DNA of 64,000 nucleotides from Actinoplanes solisilvae (GTDB taxonomy: Bacteria; Actinomycetota; Actinomycetes; Mycobacteriales; Micromonosporaceae), in assembly GCF_003999975.1 (NCBI RefSeq), contig NZ_RJAC01000022.1, positions 1-64,000 on the forward strand, written 5' to 3'. A program made the translations under genes and the position numbers. The notes under the pieces were generated by a model. The model worked only from the letters and a program-made list of their open reading frames with translations, was not told where the DNA came from and searched no databases. Positions 15,789-24,697 of this stretch are shown piece after piece; position 1 is the stretch's first letter; each line of letters begins with the position of its first letter.

Positions 15789-17099
15789 ATGATTCGATCG
15801 CGAGCCGGCCTCTCGGCCGGTGCATTCTTGCTGGCCACCTCCCTTGTCCTGAGCGCCTGCGGCGGCTCGGGTGACTCCGGGGACGAGGGGGCCGACGCCA
15901 AGACCCTGACGCTGTGGCACTACGAAGGGCCGACCAGCGCGATGGGGATCGCCTGGAACAAGGCCATCGAGCAGTTCAAGAGCTCGCACCCGGGCGTCGA
16001 GGTCAAGTTCGAGGAGAAGGGCTTCGAGCAGATCCAGCAGAACGCCCAGATGATCCTCAACTCGGACAGCGCGCCGGACATCATGGAGTACAACAAGGGC
16101 AACGCCACCGCCGGCCTGCTGTCGAAGCAGGGCCTGCTCACCGACCTGAGCGAAGAGGCGAGCAAGCGCGGCTGGGACAAGGCGCTCAACTCGAGTTTGC
16201 AGACCACCACGAAGTACGACGACGACGGCATCATGGGCTCGGGCAAGACGTTCGGCATCCCGAACTACGCCGAGTATGTCGAGGTCTACTACAACAAGGA
16301 CCTTTTCAAGAAGTACAACCTGCAGGTCCCGACCACGCTCGACGAGTTCACCAAGGTCATGGACACCTTCGTGCAGAACAAGGTGACCCCGCTGGCCGTC
16401 GGTGGTGCGGAATACCCGGCGCAGCAGATCATGTACTCGCTCGCGCTGTCCAAGGCCGACCGCGCCTGGGTCGACGACTTCCAGCTCTACAAGAACAAGG
16501 TCGACTTCAAGGGTCCGCAGCTCACGTACGGCGCGAACACCTTCAAGGAGTGGGTCGACAAGGGCTACATCGCCAAGAACTCGGCCGGCATCAAGGCCGA
16601 GGACATGGGCGTCTCGTTCACCCAGGGCAAGTTCCCGATCATGATCTCGGGCAGCTGGTGGTACGGCCGGTTCGTGAACGAGATCAAGAACTTCGAGTGG
16701 GGCACGTTCCTGTTCCCGGGCAACAAGCTGCACCCGGGATCGAGCGGCAACCTCTGGGTCGTTCCCGAGAAGAGCAAGGCCAAGTCCCTCGCGTACGACT
16801 TCATCGACATCACGATGAAGCCGGAGATCCAGGCGTTGCTCGGTAACAACGGCGGCGTGCCCGTCGCGGCCGACACCTCGCAGATCACCGACCCGAAGAA
16901 CAAGGAACTGATCGAGAACTTCAACAAGGTGTCGAGCGAGGACGGTCTCGCGTTCTACCCCGACTGGCCGGCCCCCGGCTACTACGACGTGCTCGTCGCC
17001 GGTGTGCAGGGCCTGATCAACGGCTCGAAGACGCCCGACCAGATGCTCACCGAGATCGCCAAGCCGTACGACGAGAACCTCGCCGACCTCGGCAAGTGA
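15789..17099 (+). CDS. ABC sugar transporter, substrate-binding lipoprotein
   Basis: 436 residues. A lipoprotein signal with lipobox 'LVLSAC' (Cys24) is followed by a Gly/Ser/Asp-rich tether and a family-1 extracellular solute-binding fold. Typical segments are 'KTLTLWHYEGPTSAMG', 'FKSSHPGVEVKFEEKGFEQ', 'PDIMEYNKGN', 'VYYNKDLFKKY', 'FPIMISGSWW' and 'NLWVVPEKSK'. It should capture an oligosaccharide outside the membrane and hand it to the two permeases downstream. CGGAGG precedes the ATG by eight bases. First gene of an operon with both permeases and the alpha-xylosidase, and downstream of two palindromic operators, so inducible expression is expected. Ligand inferred from the GH31 partner: xylose-containing oligosaccharides. 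Confidence 0.93.
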   Translation: MIRSRAGLSAGAFLLATSLVLSACGGSGDSGDEGADAKTLTLWHYEGPTSAMGIAWNKAIEQFKSSHPGVEVKFEEKGFEQIQQNAQMILNSDSAPDIMEYNKGNATAGLLSKQGLLTDLSEEASKRGWDKALNSSLQTTTKYDDDGIMGSGKTFGIPNYAEYVEVYYNKDLFKKYNLQVPTTLDEFTKVMDTFVQNKVTPLAVGGAEYPAQQIMYSLALSKADRAWVDDFQLYKNKVDFKGPQLTYGANTFKEWVDKGYIAKNSAGIKAEDMGVSFTQGKFPIMISGSWWYGRFVNEIKNFEWGTFLFPGNKLHPGSSGNLWVVPEKSKAKSLAYDFIDITMKPEIQALLGNNGGVPVAADTSQITDPKNKELIENFNKVSSEDGLAFYPDWPAPGYYDVLVAGVQGLINGSKTPDQMLTEIAKPYDENLADLGK

Positions 17100-17154
17100 C
17101 CTTTCGCGGGCGGGTTCTGCACAGAGCCCGCCCGCGTTGAGAAAGAGGGAAAGC

Positions 17155-18045
17155 ATGAGGCGCAAGGGGTACGGGGTTTTCCTGATCCCGGGTGTGCTGG
17201 CCTCGGTGCTGGTCATCGTCGTTCCGCTGGTGATGACCGTGTGGACCAGCTTCACCAAGTGGAACGGGGTCGGCGAGCAGCGCTGGATCGGTTTCGACAA
17301 CTACACGCGGCTGTTCGAGGACACCCTGTTCTGGTCGTCGTTCAGCAACATCCTGTTGCTGATTTTGGCGATGGCCGTGGTGCCCACCCTGCTCGGACTG
17401 TTCCTGGCCGCGGTGCTGTTCGACTACGTCGGCAAGAAGTTCAGCAACAGGTGGGCGTCGTTCTTCCGCTCCGGGTTCTACCTGCCGCAGATCATCCCGG
17501 TCGCGGTCACCGGCATCCTGTGGGGCTGGATCCTGCACCCGGACTACGGCGCGCTGAACATGATCCTCGACAAGATCGGGCTCGGCGGGTTGGCGACCAA
17601 CTGGCTCGGTGAACCGGGATCGGCGCTCTACAGCGTCATGGGCATCATGATCTGGGTCCAGCTCGGCTACCCGATCGTCATGTTCATGGCCGGCCTGCAA
17701 AGGGTCGACCCCGAGCTGTACGAGGCGGCCGACCTCGACGGCGCGACCTGGTGGCAACGGTTCACCAGGATCACGGTGTACCTGATCCGGCCCGAGTTTT
17801 ACGTCGTGCTGGTCACGACCACGATCGCCGCACTCAAGATCTTCGGTCCGATCTTCGTGCTGACCGGCGGCGGGCCGAGCAACGCCACGCTCGTGCCCTC
17901 GTACTTCGCTTACAAGAACTTCTTCGAGAAAGCCCAGGTCGGGTACGGGTCGGCGATCTCGACGGTGCTGACCGTGCTGATCGTCGTGCTGGCCTTCGTG
18001 TTCCTGCGGCTGCAGAACCGCGCCGAGAACGGGAGGGTCCGATGA
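17155..18045 (+). CDS. ABC sugar transporter permease (MalF type)
   Basis: 296 residues with six predicted transmembrane segments; the first is 'GVFLIPGVLASVLVIVVPLVMTVWTSF'. The cytoplasmic EAA loop reads 'EAADLDGATWWQRFTRITVYLIRPEF', the contact for the transporter ATPase. The ATG at 17155 is preferred over an upstream in-frame TTG because GAGGGA lies six bases before it. Its TGA overlaps the next gene's ATG (ATGA). No ATPase gene is in the operon; actinobacterial sugar importers commonly share the MsiK ATPase encoded elsewhere. Confidence 0.93.
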   Translation: MRRKGYGVFLIPGVLASVLVIVVPLVMTVWTSFTKWNGVGEQRWIGFDNYTRLFEDTLFWSSFSNILLLILAMAVVPTLLGLFLAAVLFDYVGKKFSNRWASFFRSGFYLPQIIPVAVTGILWGWILHPDYGALNMILDKIGLGGLATNWLGEPGSALYSVMGIMIWVQLGYPIVMFMAGLQRVDPELYEAADLDGATWWQRFTRITVYLIRPEFYVVLVTTTIAALKIFGPIFVLTGGGPSNATLVPSYFAYKNFFEKAQVGYGSAISTVLTVLIVVLAFVFLRLQNRAENGRVR

Positions 18046-18929
18046 CCGTCACTGCTTCTCGCGCTGTCAAAACGCCGGCCGATGCTCCCGAGACGCGTGC
18101 CGCCCGCCGCAAGAACCCGTTGCGCTTCTTCATCCTCGCGGCGTTGCTCGCCCTGCTGCTCATCGTGATCGCGCCGCTGCTGATCATCGCGATCAACGCG
18201 GTCAAGAGCCCGGCCGAGTACGCCGGCAGCGGCCCCCTGTCGTTGCCGACCTCGCTCTACTGGGACGGCATCGTCGACTTCTGGAATCGGGTCGACTTCG
18301 GGCAGAAGCTCTGGAACAGCTTCGTCACGAGCTTCACCGTCGCCGTTCTCGGCGTGCTGCTGTCGATCCTGAACGCGTACGCCCTGGGCATCGGCCGCGT
18401 GAAGGGCCGGCTCTGGTTCCTGGTGTTCTTCCTGGTCGCGAACCTGCTGCCGCAGGAGGTGCTGGTCTATCCGCTGTACTTCCTGTCCAAAGAGGTCCAC
18501 CTCTACGACAGCCTGATCTCGATCGTCATCATCTTCACGGTCATCCAGGCCGCCTTCGGTACGTACCTGCTGACCTCGGTCTATCAGGAGTTCCCGACCG
18601 AGTTGCTCGACGCGGCCGACGTCGACGGGGCCGGCAAGTGGCGCACGTTGTGGAGCGTCGTCGTGCCGGTCAGCCGGCCCACGCTCGGCGTGCTGTTCAC
18701 CTTCTTCTTCATCTGGACGTGGAACGAGTTCTTCCTGCCGCTGGTCTTCCTGGTCTCCAACGACAACCAGACGGTGCCGGTGGCCCTCGGCGTGCTGCAG
18801 GGCGACCGCCTGATGGACGCCACCATGACCAGCGCTTCGGGCCTGATCGGCATCCTCCCGGCGCTGATCTTCTTCCTCGTCTTCCAGCGGACGCTCACCC
18901 GCGGCATCACCGCCGGCGCCATCAAGTAG
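18042..18929 (+). CDS. ABC sugar transporter permease (MalG type)
   Basis: 295 residues with six transmembrane segments; the first (about 28-50) follows a basic cytoplasmic start. The EAA loop is 'LLDAADVDGAGKWRTLWSVVVPVSRPTLGVL', followed by 'FIWTWNEFFLPLVFL', characteristic of MalG-like subunits. Start codon ATG overlaps the stop of the preceding permease by four bases, so translation is coupled. It should pair with the MalF-type permease in the membrane. Confidence 0.93.
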   Translation: MTVTASRAVKTPADAPETRAARRKNPLRFFILAALLALLLIVIAPLLIIAINAVKSPAEYAGSGPLSLPTSLYWDGIVDFWNRVDFGQKLWNSFVTSFTVAVLGVLLSILNAYALGIGRVKGRLWFLVFFLVANLLPQEVLVYPLYFLSKEVHLYDSLISIVIIFTVIQAAFGTYLLTSVYQEFPTELLDAADVDGAGKWRTLWSVVVPVSRPTLGVLFTFFFIWTWNEFFLPLVFLVSNDNQTVPVALGVLQGDRLMDATMTSASGLIGILPALIFFLVFQRTLTRGITAGAIK

Positions 18930-18964
18930 CTCGCCGCAGGCTCGCAAGAAAGCAAAGGACGCGT

Positions 18965-21196
18965 ATGAAATTCACCGACGGGTACTGGCTCAAGCGCAAA
19001 GGACTGACCGTCCTGCACCCGGCGCAACTGCGGGACAGCGAAGCGGACGAGAACAGCCTGACCGCGTACGCCAGCACCAAGCCGGTACGCAGCCGGTCGG
19101 ACACCCTGGACACGCCGCTGGTCACCATCAACCTCTCCGCTCCGGCCCCCGACGTCGTGCGGGTGACGGTCGGGCACTTCCTCGGCGGCGCCCCGACCGG
19201 CCCCAACTTCGAGATCGCGTCATCAGACCACCCGGTCACCGTGACATCGGATGCGCTGACCTCGGGGAGTCTGACCGCGAGGTTTCGTACGGGCGAGAAC
19301 TGGGGCCTTGATTTTGTCGCGGACGGGAAGCGCCTGACCGGCAGCGGCTGGAAGGGCATGGGGATCGTCGATGCCGCGGACGGCTCGCACTACGTGCACG
19401 AGCAGCTCGACCTCGGCGTGGGCGAAGCGGTCTACGGGCTGGGGGAGCGGTTCGGGCCGCTGGTCAAGAACGGGCAGAGCATCGACATCTGGAACGAGGA
19501 CGGCGGGACGAGCAGCGAGCTCGCCTACAAGAACGTCCCGTTCTATCTGACCAACCGCGGCTACGGCGTGCTGGTCGACCACCCCGGCCGGGTGTCGTTC
19601 GAGGTGGCCAGCGAGATGGTGTCGCGCACCCAGTTCAGCGTGGCCGGGCAGACCCTGTCCTACCTGGTCATCTACGGTCCGACCCCGGCCGACATCCTGC
19701 GCAAGTACACGGCGCTGACCGGACGGCCCGCGCTGCCGCCGCAGTGGTCGTTCGGGCTGTGGCTCACGACGTCGTTCACCACCCCGTACGACGAGGAGAC
19801 GGTGACGTCGTTCGTCGACGGGATGGCCGAGCGGGACCTGCCGCTGAGCGTCTTCCACTTCGACACGTTCTGGATGCGCGAGTTCCACTGGTGCGACTTC
19901 GAGTGGGACCCGGCGATCTTCCCGGACCCGCCGGGCATGCTGAAGCGCCTGCACGACCGTGGCCTGCGTACCTGCCTGTGGATCAACCCGTACATCGCGC
20001 AGCGCTCGGCCCTGTTCGAGGAGGGCCGGGCCAACGGCTACCTGCTTCGCAGATCTGACGGCAGTGTGTGGCAATGGGACCGCTGGCAGGCCGGCATGGC
20101 GCTGGTCGACTTCACCAACCCGGCGGCGCGGGAGTGGTATGCCGCCAAGCTCGCCGTGCTGGTTGAGCAGGGGGTGGACGCGTTCAAGTCAGACTTCGGC
20201 GAGCGCGTGCCGACCGACGTCGTCTGGCACGACGGCTCCGACCCCGAGCGGATGCACAACTACTACACGCAGCTCTACAACCAGGTCGTCTTCGACGTTC
20301 TGCGCGAACTGAAGGGCGAGGGCGAGGCGGTGCTGTTCGCCCGCTCGGCGACCGTCGGCGGCCAGCAGTTCCCGGTGCACTGGGGCGGCGACAACTCGGC
20401 CACGTACGAGTCGATGGCCGAGAGCCTGCGCGGCGGGCTGTCCCTGATGAGCAGCGGGTTCGGCTTCTGGAGCCACGACATCGGCGGCTTCGAGGGGCGG
20501 CCCGACCCGGCCGTCTTCAAGCGCTGGATCGCGTTCGGGATGCTCTCGTCGCACAGCCGGCTGCACGGCAACCACTCCTACCGGGTGCCGTGGCTGTTCG
20601 ACGACGAGTCGGTCGAGGTGCTGCGCTCGTTCACGCACCTCAAGTACAGCCTGATGCCGTACCTGTACGAGGCGGCCCGGGAGGCCCACCTGTCAGGTCT
20701 CCCGGTCATGCGACCGATGGTGGTCGGGTTTCCTGACGACCCGGCCGCTGTTTTCCTGGATCGGCAATACCTGCTCGGCGGTGACCTGCTCGTCGCGCCC
20801 GTGTTCAGCGAGGGCGGCGAGGTCGGCTACTACGTGCCGGCCGGGCGGTGGACACGCTGGTTCGACGGGACGGTCGTCGAGGGCCCGGGCTGGCAGACCG
20901 AGACGCACGGCTTCGACAGCGTGCCGCTGCTGGTCAGGCCGGGCGCGGTGATCCCGGTCGGAGCGGTCGTCGACCGGCCCGACTACCCGTACGCCGACGG
21001 CGTCACGCTGCGGATCTTCGAGCCGGTCTCTGATTCCGTCACGGTGGTGCGGGTCGGGGACAGCACGTTCACGGTTGTTTTCTCCGGCGCGGGCATCCGG
21101 GTCGAACGTGACGGTGCTTCGCTGCCGTGGCGGGTCGACGTGGCGGGCGGGCCGTCCGCGGATATCGACGCCTCGCAGGCGGTCTGGACGTCCTGA
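18965..21196 (+). CDS. yicI: GH31 alpha-xylosidase (YicI type)
   Basis: 743 residues, cytoplasmic (no signal peptide). The N-terminal beta-sandwich contains 'YGLGERFGPLVKNGQ'; the catalytic barrel has 'SVFHFDTFWMREFHWCDFEWD', the nucleophile motif 'FKSDFGERVPTDVVWHDG' (Asp410) and acid/base 'VHWGGDNSATYESM' (Asp476), matching Asp416 and Asp482 of Escherichia coli YicI. The Trp/Phe-rich substrate segment is typical of alpha-xylosidases rather than alpha-glucosidases. It should remove non-reducing alpha-1,6-xylose from imported isoprimeverose or xyloglucan oligosaccharides. It follows the permeases by 35 bases, with AAAGGA before the ATG, and is the last gene before a strong terminator. Confidence 0.93.
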   Translation: MKFTDGYWLKRKGLTVLHPAQLRDSEADENSLTAYASTKPVRSRSDTLDTPLVTINLSAPAPDVVRVTVGHFLGGAPTGPNFEIASSDHPVTVTSDALTSGSLTARFRTGENWGLDFVADGKRLTGSGWKGMGIVDAADGSHYVHEQLDLGVGEAVYGLGERFGPLVKNGQSIDIWNEDGGTSSELAYKNVPFYLTNRGYGVLVDHPGRVSFEVASEMVSRTQFSVAGQTLSYLVIYGPTPADILRKYTALTGRPALPPQWSFGLWLTTSFTTPYDEETVTSFVDGMAERDLPLSVFHFDTFWMREFHWCDFEWDPAIFPDPPGMLKRLHDRGLRTCLWINPYIAQRSALFEEGRANGYLLRRSDGSVWQWDRWQAGMALVDFTNPAAREWYAAKLAVLVEQGVDAFKSDFGERVPTDVVWHDGSDPERMHNYYTQLYNQVVFDVLRELKGEGEAVLFARSATVGGQQFPVHWGGDNSATYESMAESLRGGLSLMSSGFGFWSHDIGGFEGRPDPAVFKRWIAFGMLSSHSRLHGNHSYRVPWLFDDESVEVLRSFTHLKYSLMPYLYEAAREAHLSGLPVMRPMVVGFPDDPAAVFLDRQYLLGGDLLVAPVFSEGGEVGYYVPAGRWTRWFDGTVVEGPGWQTETHGFDSVPLLVRPGAVIPVGAVVDRPDYPYADGVTLRIFEPVSDSVTVVRVGDSTFTVVFSGAGIRVERDGASLPWRVDVAGGPSADIDASQAVWTS

Positions 21197-21200
21197 AGCG

Positions 21201-21230
21201 TGGGGCTCGCCACCCTCGTGGCGGGCCCCA
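21201..21230 (+). terminator. Terminator of the ABC/GH31 operon
   Basis: A 13-bp hairpin (arms 21201-21213 and 21218-21230, one G-T pair, four-base loop CCTC) begins four bases after the GH31 stop codon. No U-run follows. Confidence 0.85.
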
Positions 21231-21259
21231 GCACCGGGAACGCGGCATAGGATCTCCAG

Positions 21260-22291
21260 ATGAACCCGGCACTGGACCTCTTCGTCCCAGGTGTCGTCTA
21301 TCTCGACATCATCTTCACCGGCCTCGACGAGCTGCCCCAGCCGGGCACCGAGGTGTGGGCCTCGGGCATGGGCTCGTGCCCCGGCGGCATAGCCAACCTC
21401 GCCGTCGCCGCCTCCCGGCTCGGCCTCGCGACCGGGCTCGGCACCGCCCTGAGCACCGACGCGTACGGCGACTTCTGCGCCGAGATCCTCTGCGCCCAGG
21501 AGAACATCGACCTCAGCGCGTCGCTGCGCACCGACGGCCACTCACCCGTGACGGTCTCACTCGCCTACGACCGCGACCGCAGCATGATCACGCACGGGCA
21601 CCCGCTGCCGCTCAACGCCGACGGCCTGGTCGGCGAGCTCCCGACCTGCCGGGCCGCCTCGGTCAGCCTGACCAAAGACCGCCTTCCCTGGGTACGCCGG
21701 GCCAAGCAGGCGGGCACGCTGGTCTTCGCCGACGTGGGGTGGGACGCGAGCGCGGAATGGCCGCCCGAGATGCTCGACATGCTCGAGGACTGCCACGCCT
21801 TCCTGCCCAACTCGGTCGAGGCCATGCAATACACGCGGGCGTCGAGCCCGGCCGAGGCCCTGCACCGGCTGGCCGGCCTCGCCCCGGTCGTGGTCGTGAC
21901 CTGCGGCGCCGACGGCGTGCTGGCCCACGACGCGCGCACCGGCGAAACCGTGCACGTGCCGGCCGTACCGGTGCCGGCTCTTGACCCGACCGGGGCCGGG
22001 GACGTGTTCACGGCTGGGTTCATCCTCGGCAGCCTGCGAGAATGGCCGCTCACGCAGAGCCTCGCGTTCGCCAACCTGATCGCGGCCCTGTCGGTGCAGC
22101 ATTTCGGCGGCTCGCTGTCCGCGCCGGGCTGGGGCGACATCGCCGACTGGTGGCGTACGGCCCGTTCGATGCCGGGCGACCTGGCCACCCGCTACGCGTT
22201 CCTCGACGACGTCATCCCCGGCGGTGAGCAGCGCACGGTTCGCCGCGCCGGCGCCACGATCGCCCGGCTCTCGGATGCTCATGCCCACTAA
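21260..22291 (+). CDS. PfkB-family carbohydrate kinase
   Basis: 343 residues of ribokinase fold. The N-terminal signature 'GSCPGGIANLAVAASRLGL' binds the sugar. The C-terminal PfkB signature 'ALDPTGAGDVFTAGFILG' holds the catalytic Asp and anion hole. ATP-dependent phosphorylation of a sugar or nucleoside is expected; substrate not predictable. It overlaps the GH4 gene by 17 bases, so the two are translated together. The pairing suggests that the kinase makes or removes a phosphorylated sugar connected to the GH4 substrate. The start ATG lies 63 bases after the GH31 stop and just past the terminator. Confidence 0.88.
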   Translation: MNPALDLFVPGVVYLDIIFTGLDELPQPGTEVWASGMGSCPGGIANLAVAASRLGLATGLGTALSTDAYGDFCAEILCAQENIDLSASLRTDGHSPVTVSLAYDRDRSMITHGHPLPLNADGLVGELPTCRAASVSLTKDRLPWVRRAKQAGTLVFADVGWDASAEWPPEMLDMLEDCHAFLPNSVEAMQYTRASSPAEALHRLAGLAPVVVVTCGADGVLAHDARTGETVHVPAVPVPALDPTGAGDVFTAGFILGSLREWPLTQSLAFANLIAALSVQHFGGSLSAPGWGDIADWWRTARSMPGDLATRYAFLDDVIPGGEQRTVRRAGATIARLSDAHAH

Positions 22292-23597
22292 GCGACTGGT
22301 GATCCTCGGCGGGGGCGGATTCCGGGTGCCGCTCGTCTACGGCGCGCTCCTGAACAGCTCGTTGATCGACACGGTGGTGCTGCACGACGTCGACGCCGCT
22401 CGGCTCTCGGTGATCGGTCGGGTGCTGCGCGCCCAAGCGTCGCCGGTCCTGTCGCCCCCCAAGATCGAACTGACCACCGACCTGACCGAAGCACTGACCG
22501 GGGCCGACTTCGTGTTCAGCGCCATCCGGGTGCACGGGCTCGAAGGACGCGTGATCGACGAGCGGGTGGCGCTCGACGCGGGAGTGCTCGGGCAGGAGAC
22601 GGTCGGGGCGGGCGGCATCGCGTACGGGCTCCGGACCGTGCCGGTGGCGCAGGCGATCGCACGCCGGATCAGCCTGGTCGCGCCGGACGCGTGGGTCATC
22701 AACTTCACGAACCCGGCGGGGCTGGTCACCGAGGCGATGGCGGCGTTCCTGGGCGACCGGGTGATCGGGATCTGCGACTCGCCTTCGGCCCTGGCGCGGC
22801 GGGTATCGCGAGCGCTGGGAGTGCCGGGGGCGCGGGTCTCGTACGCGGGATTGAATCATCTGGGATGGCTGACGGCGGTGCATGACGGGGAACGCGACCT
22901 GCTGCCCTCGCTGCTGGCCTCACCGTCGTTGATCGAATCGTTCGAGGAGGGACGGCTCTTCGGGGCGTCGCTGGTGCAGTCGCTGGGGGCGGTCCCCAAC
23001 GAATATCTACATTACTACTACGACAACGACGCGATGGTGCGGGCGGCTCTGGAAGCGCCGGAAACGCGTGGGGAGTTTCTGCTCCGACAACAGCGGCAGT
23101 GTTACGCGGATCTGGCCTCGGCGGACGGGGACGCGTTCCAGGCCTGGGATGCGGTACGCCGGCAGCGGGATGCGACGTACATGGCGATGGAAGGGTTGGG
23201 GGAACGCGACGACGCCGAAGGGGGAGGGTACGAGGACGTGGCCCTGGCCCTGATGACGGCGCTCGCCTTGGACACGCCGCAGGAATTGATCCTCAACGTC
23301 CGCAACCGGGGGACGCTGTCGTCGCTGGACTTGGAGGCGGTGGTGGAAGTGCCGTGCTCAGTTTCGGGGTCGGGGGTCGTGCCGTTGCCGTCCTCGGGGT
23401 TGCCGTCGCACGGGGTTTCGCTGGTCCGGCAGATCAAGGGGACTGACCGGGCGATTCTCGAGGCTGCTTCTTCCGGGTCTCGTGCTCTTGCTGTTCGGGC
23501 CATGGCCGCGCATCCGTTGATTGATTCTGTGGCTGTTGCCCGGCGGCTGATGGATGGGTATCAAAGCCAGCTTCCGGAATTGTCGTACTTGAGCTGA
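22275..23597 (+). CDS. GH4 6-phospho-beta-glucosidase-like hydrolase
   Basis: 440 residues. An N-terminal Rossmann fold ('LVILGGGGFRVPLVYGALL') binds NAD+. Further GH4 landmarks are 'GADFVFSAIRVHGLEGR', 'GQETVGAGGIAYGLRT', 'WVINFTNPAGLVTEA', and the expected metal ligands Cys in 'GICDSPSAL' and His in 'GLNHLGW'. GH4 enzymes use an NAD+/Mn2+ redox-elimination mechanism, often on 6-phospho-glucosides. No PTS genes are nearby, so how a phosphorylated substrate arises is unclear; the coupled PfkB kinase is one possible source. ATG at 22275 is chosen for overlap and family start; ATG at 22281 is almost equivalent. Confidence 0.88.
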   Translation: MLMPTKRLVILGGGGFRVPLVYGALLNSSLIDTVVLHDVDAARLSVIGRVLRAQASPVLSPPKIELTTDLTEALTGADFVFSAIRVHGLEGRVIDERVALDAGVLGQETVGAGGIAYGLRTVPVAQAIARRISLVAPDAWVINFTNPAGLVTEAMAAFLGDRVIGICDSPSALARRVSRALGVPGARVSYAGLNHLGWLTAVHDGERDLLPSLLASPSLIESFEEGRLFGASLVQSLGAVPNEYLHYYYDNDAMVRAALEAPETRGEFLLRQQRQCYADLASADGDAFQAWDAVRRQRDATYMAMEGLGERDDAEGGGYEDVALALMTALALDTPQELILNVRNRGTLSSLDLEAVVEVPCSVSGSGVVPLPSSGLPSHGVSLVRQIKGTDRAILEAASSGSRALAVRAMAAHPLIDSVAVARRLMDGYQSQLPELSYLS

Positions 23598-23779
23598 TTT
23601 CGTCGGATCGGCCGGGGTCTGCTCGTCCGTGGTTCGGGCAATCCGTCAAGGGTCGTTGGTTCGGCTGAAAACGCTCGGTGGCTCGGTTCCGTGCCTTCTC
23701 GAGCGGGTGACCGACGGTGCCGGGGGAGGTCCTGGTCGGTAGACCTGAAGGACGTCCAGCCGTCGAGAGGGATCCCTTC

Positions 23780-24502
23780 ATGAAAGTCACGTCTCGTATC
23801 TCGGTGTTGTCCACGGCCGTTCTGCTCCTGACCGGGGTGGTGGCGGCGCCGGCTGCGGCTGAGCCCGGCCCGCAGTGCGCCGGCACGCGCGCTGAAGCCC
23901 GGAAGATCGGCGACAGCGGTGAGATGGTCGAGTCCGCGCCGACGCCCGTGTCCGCATGGGACGGGTCGGATCCCGAACCGGCTCTCGACGGCCTCCTCGG
24001 CGAGAACACGTTGGCCGCCTTCGCCCCGGCCGTCAACAGGGTCGTCTGGGCGCCGGGTCACGTAGTAGCCGCCGCCGTCGAAAGGGCGAACCCGGTGTCC
24101 GACCCGACCGTTCTGGACTTCGCGGCCACCGTCGTACTGCGCTACTCACCGTCACGGCAGTGCGCGTGGGGACTGATCTCGTTGAACCGCGAATGGGACG
24201 ATCTCATCAGCTTGCCGCCTTCCCCGGGGCCGTCACTATGGTTGGACACCTCGAACGACGAGGGGCAGAGCGTCACCTCCGGCATGATCAACCGGAGGCA
24301 TGTGCAGAGCAGGAACTCCAGCACCTACACGGCGACGTCCTCGATGGCGCCGCAGAGATCACCGATCTCGATGCGAGCCTGCGGCGAAGGTCTGCACACG
24401 CACATGGGCCCCGGCAAGAGGGCCAAACTGAAGCTCGGCTTCTCCATCCGGATCCACACCAACGGGATCGTCTGCACGGATTGGGTGACGGTTCGGCCCT
24501 GA
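23780..24502 (+). CDS. Secreted DUF2690-like protein
   Basis: 240 residues. Residues 1-27 form a Sec signal peptide ending AAA. The middle contains 'LDFAATVVLRYSPSRQCAWGLISL', which resembles the core of the actinobacterial secreted family DUF2690 ('VELRYSPxCxxxWA'), and the C-terminal segment 'ACGEGLHTHMGPGKRAKLKLGFSIRIHTNGIVCTDWV' probably forms disulfide-bonded strands. Function unknown. The RBS is weak (GAGAGGG) and the gene stands alone, closed by a strong terminator. The preceding 180 bases hold no other feature. Confidence 0.7.
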   Translation: MKVTSRISVLSTAVLLLTGVVAAPAAAEPGPQCAGTRAEARKIGDSGEMVESAPTPVSAWDGSDPEPALDGLLGENTLAAFAPAVNRVVWAPGHVVAAAVERANPVSDPTVLDFAATVVLRYSPSRQCAWGLISLNREWDDLISLPPSPGPSLWLDTSNDEGQSVTSGMINRRHVQSRNSSTYTATSSMAPQRSPISMRACGEGLHTHMGPGKRAKLKLGFSIRIHTNGIVCTDWVTVRP

Positions 24503-24509
24503 CCTCTGA

Positions 24510-24540
24510 CGAGGGTTCGGCCGGTCTGGCCGAACCCTCG
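24510..24540 (+). terminator. Rho-independent-type hairpin
   Basis: Perfect 13-bp inverted repeat (24510-24522 and 24528-24540) with a five-base loop, starting eight bases after the DUF2690-like gene, followed by CTTGTTGCT. Confidence 0.88.
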
Positions 24541-24697
24541 CTTGTTGCTCGCGGTGGGACGGCCGGGCAGTCCGTGACGGGCCGGGGACGGGTCACCGCC
24601 TCGACCGGACACCTCAGCCACACGCTCGACGGCAGCGACGTCCCCACCACGCACGATCCGCAGCGCCAGTCTGGTCGACAATGCCGCACTGTTGATC

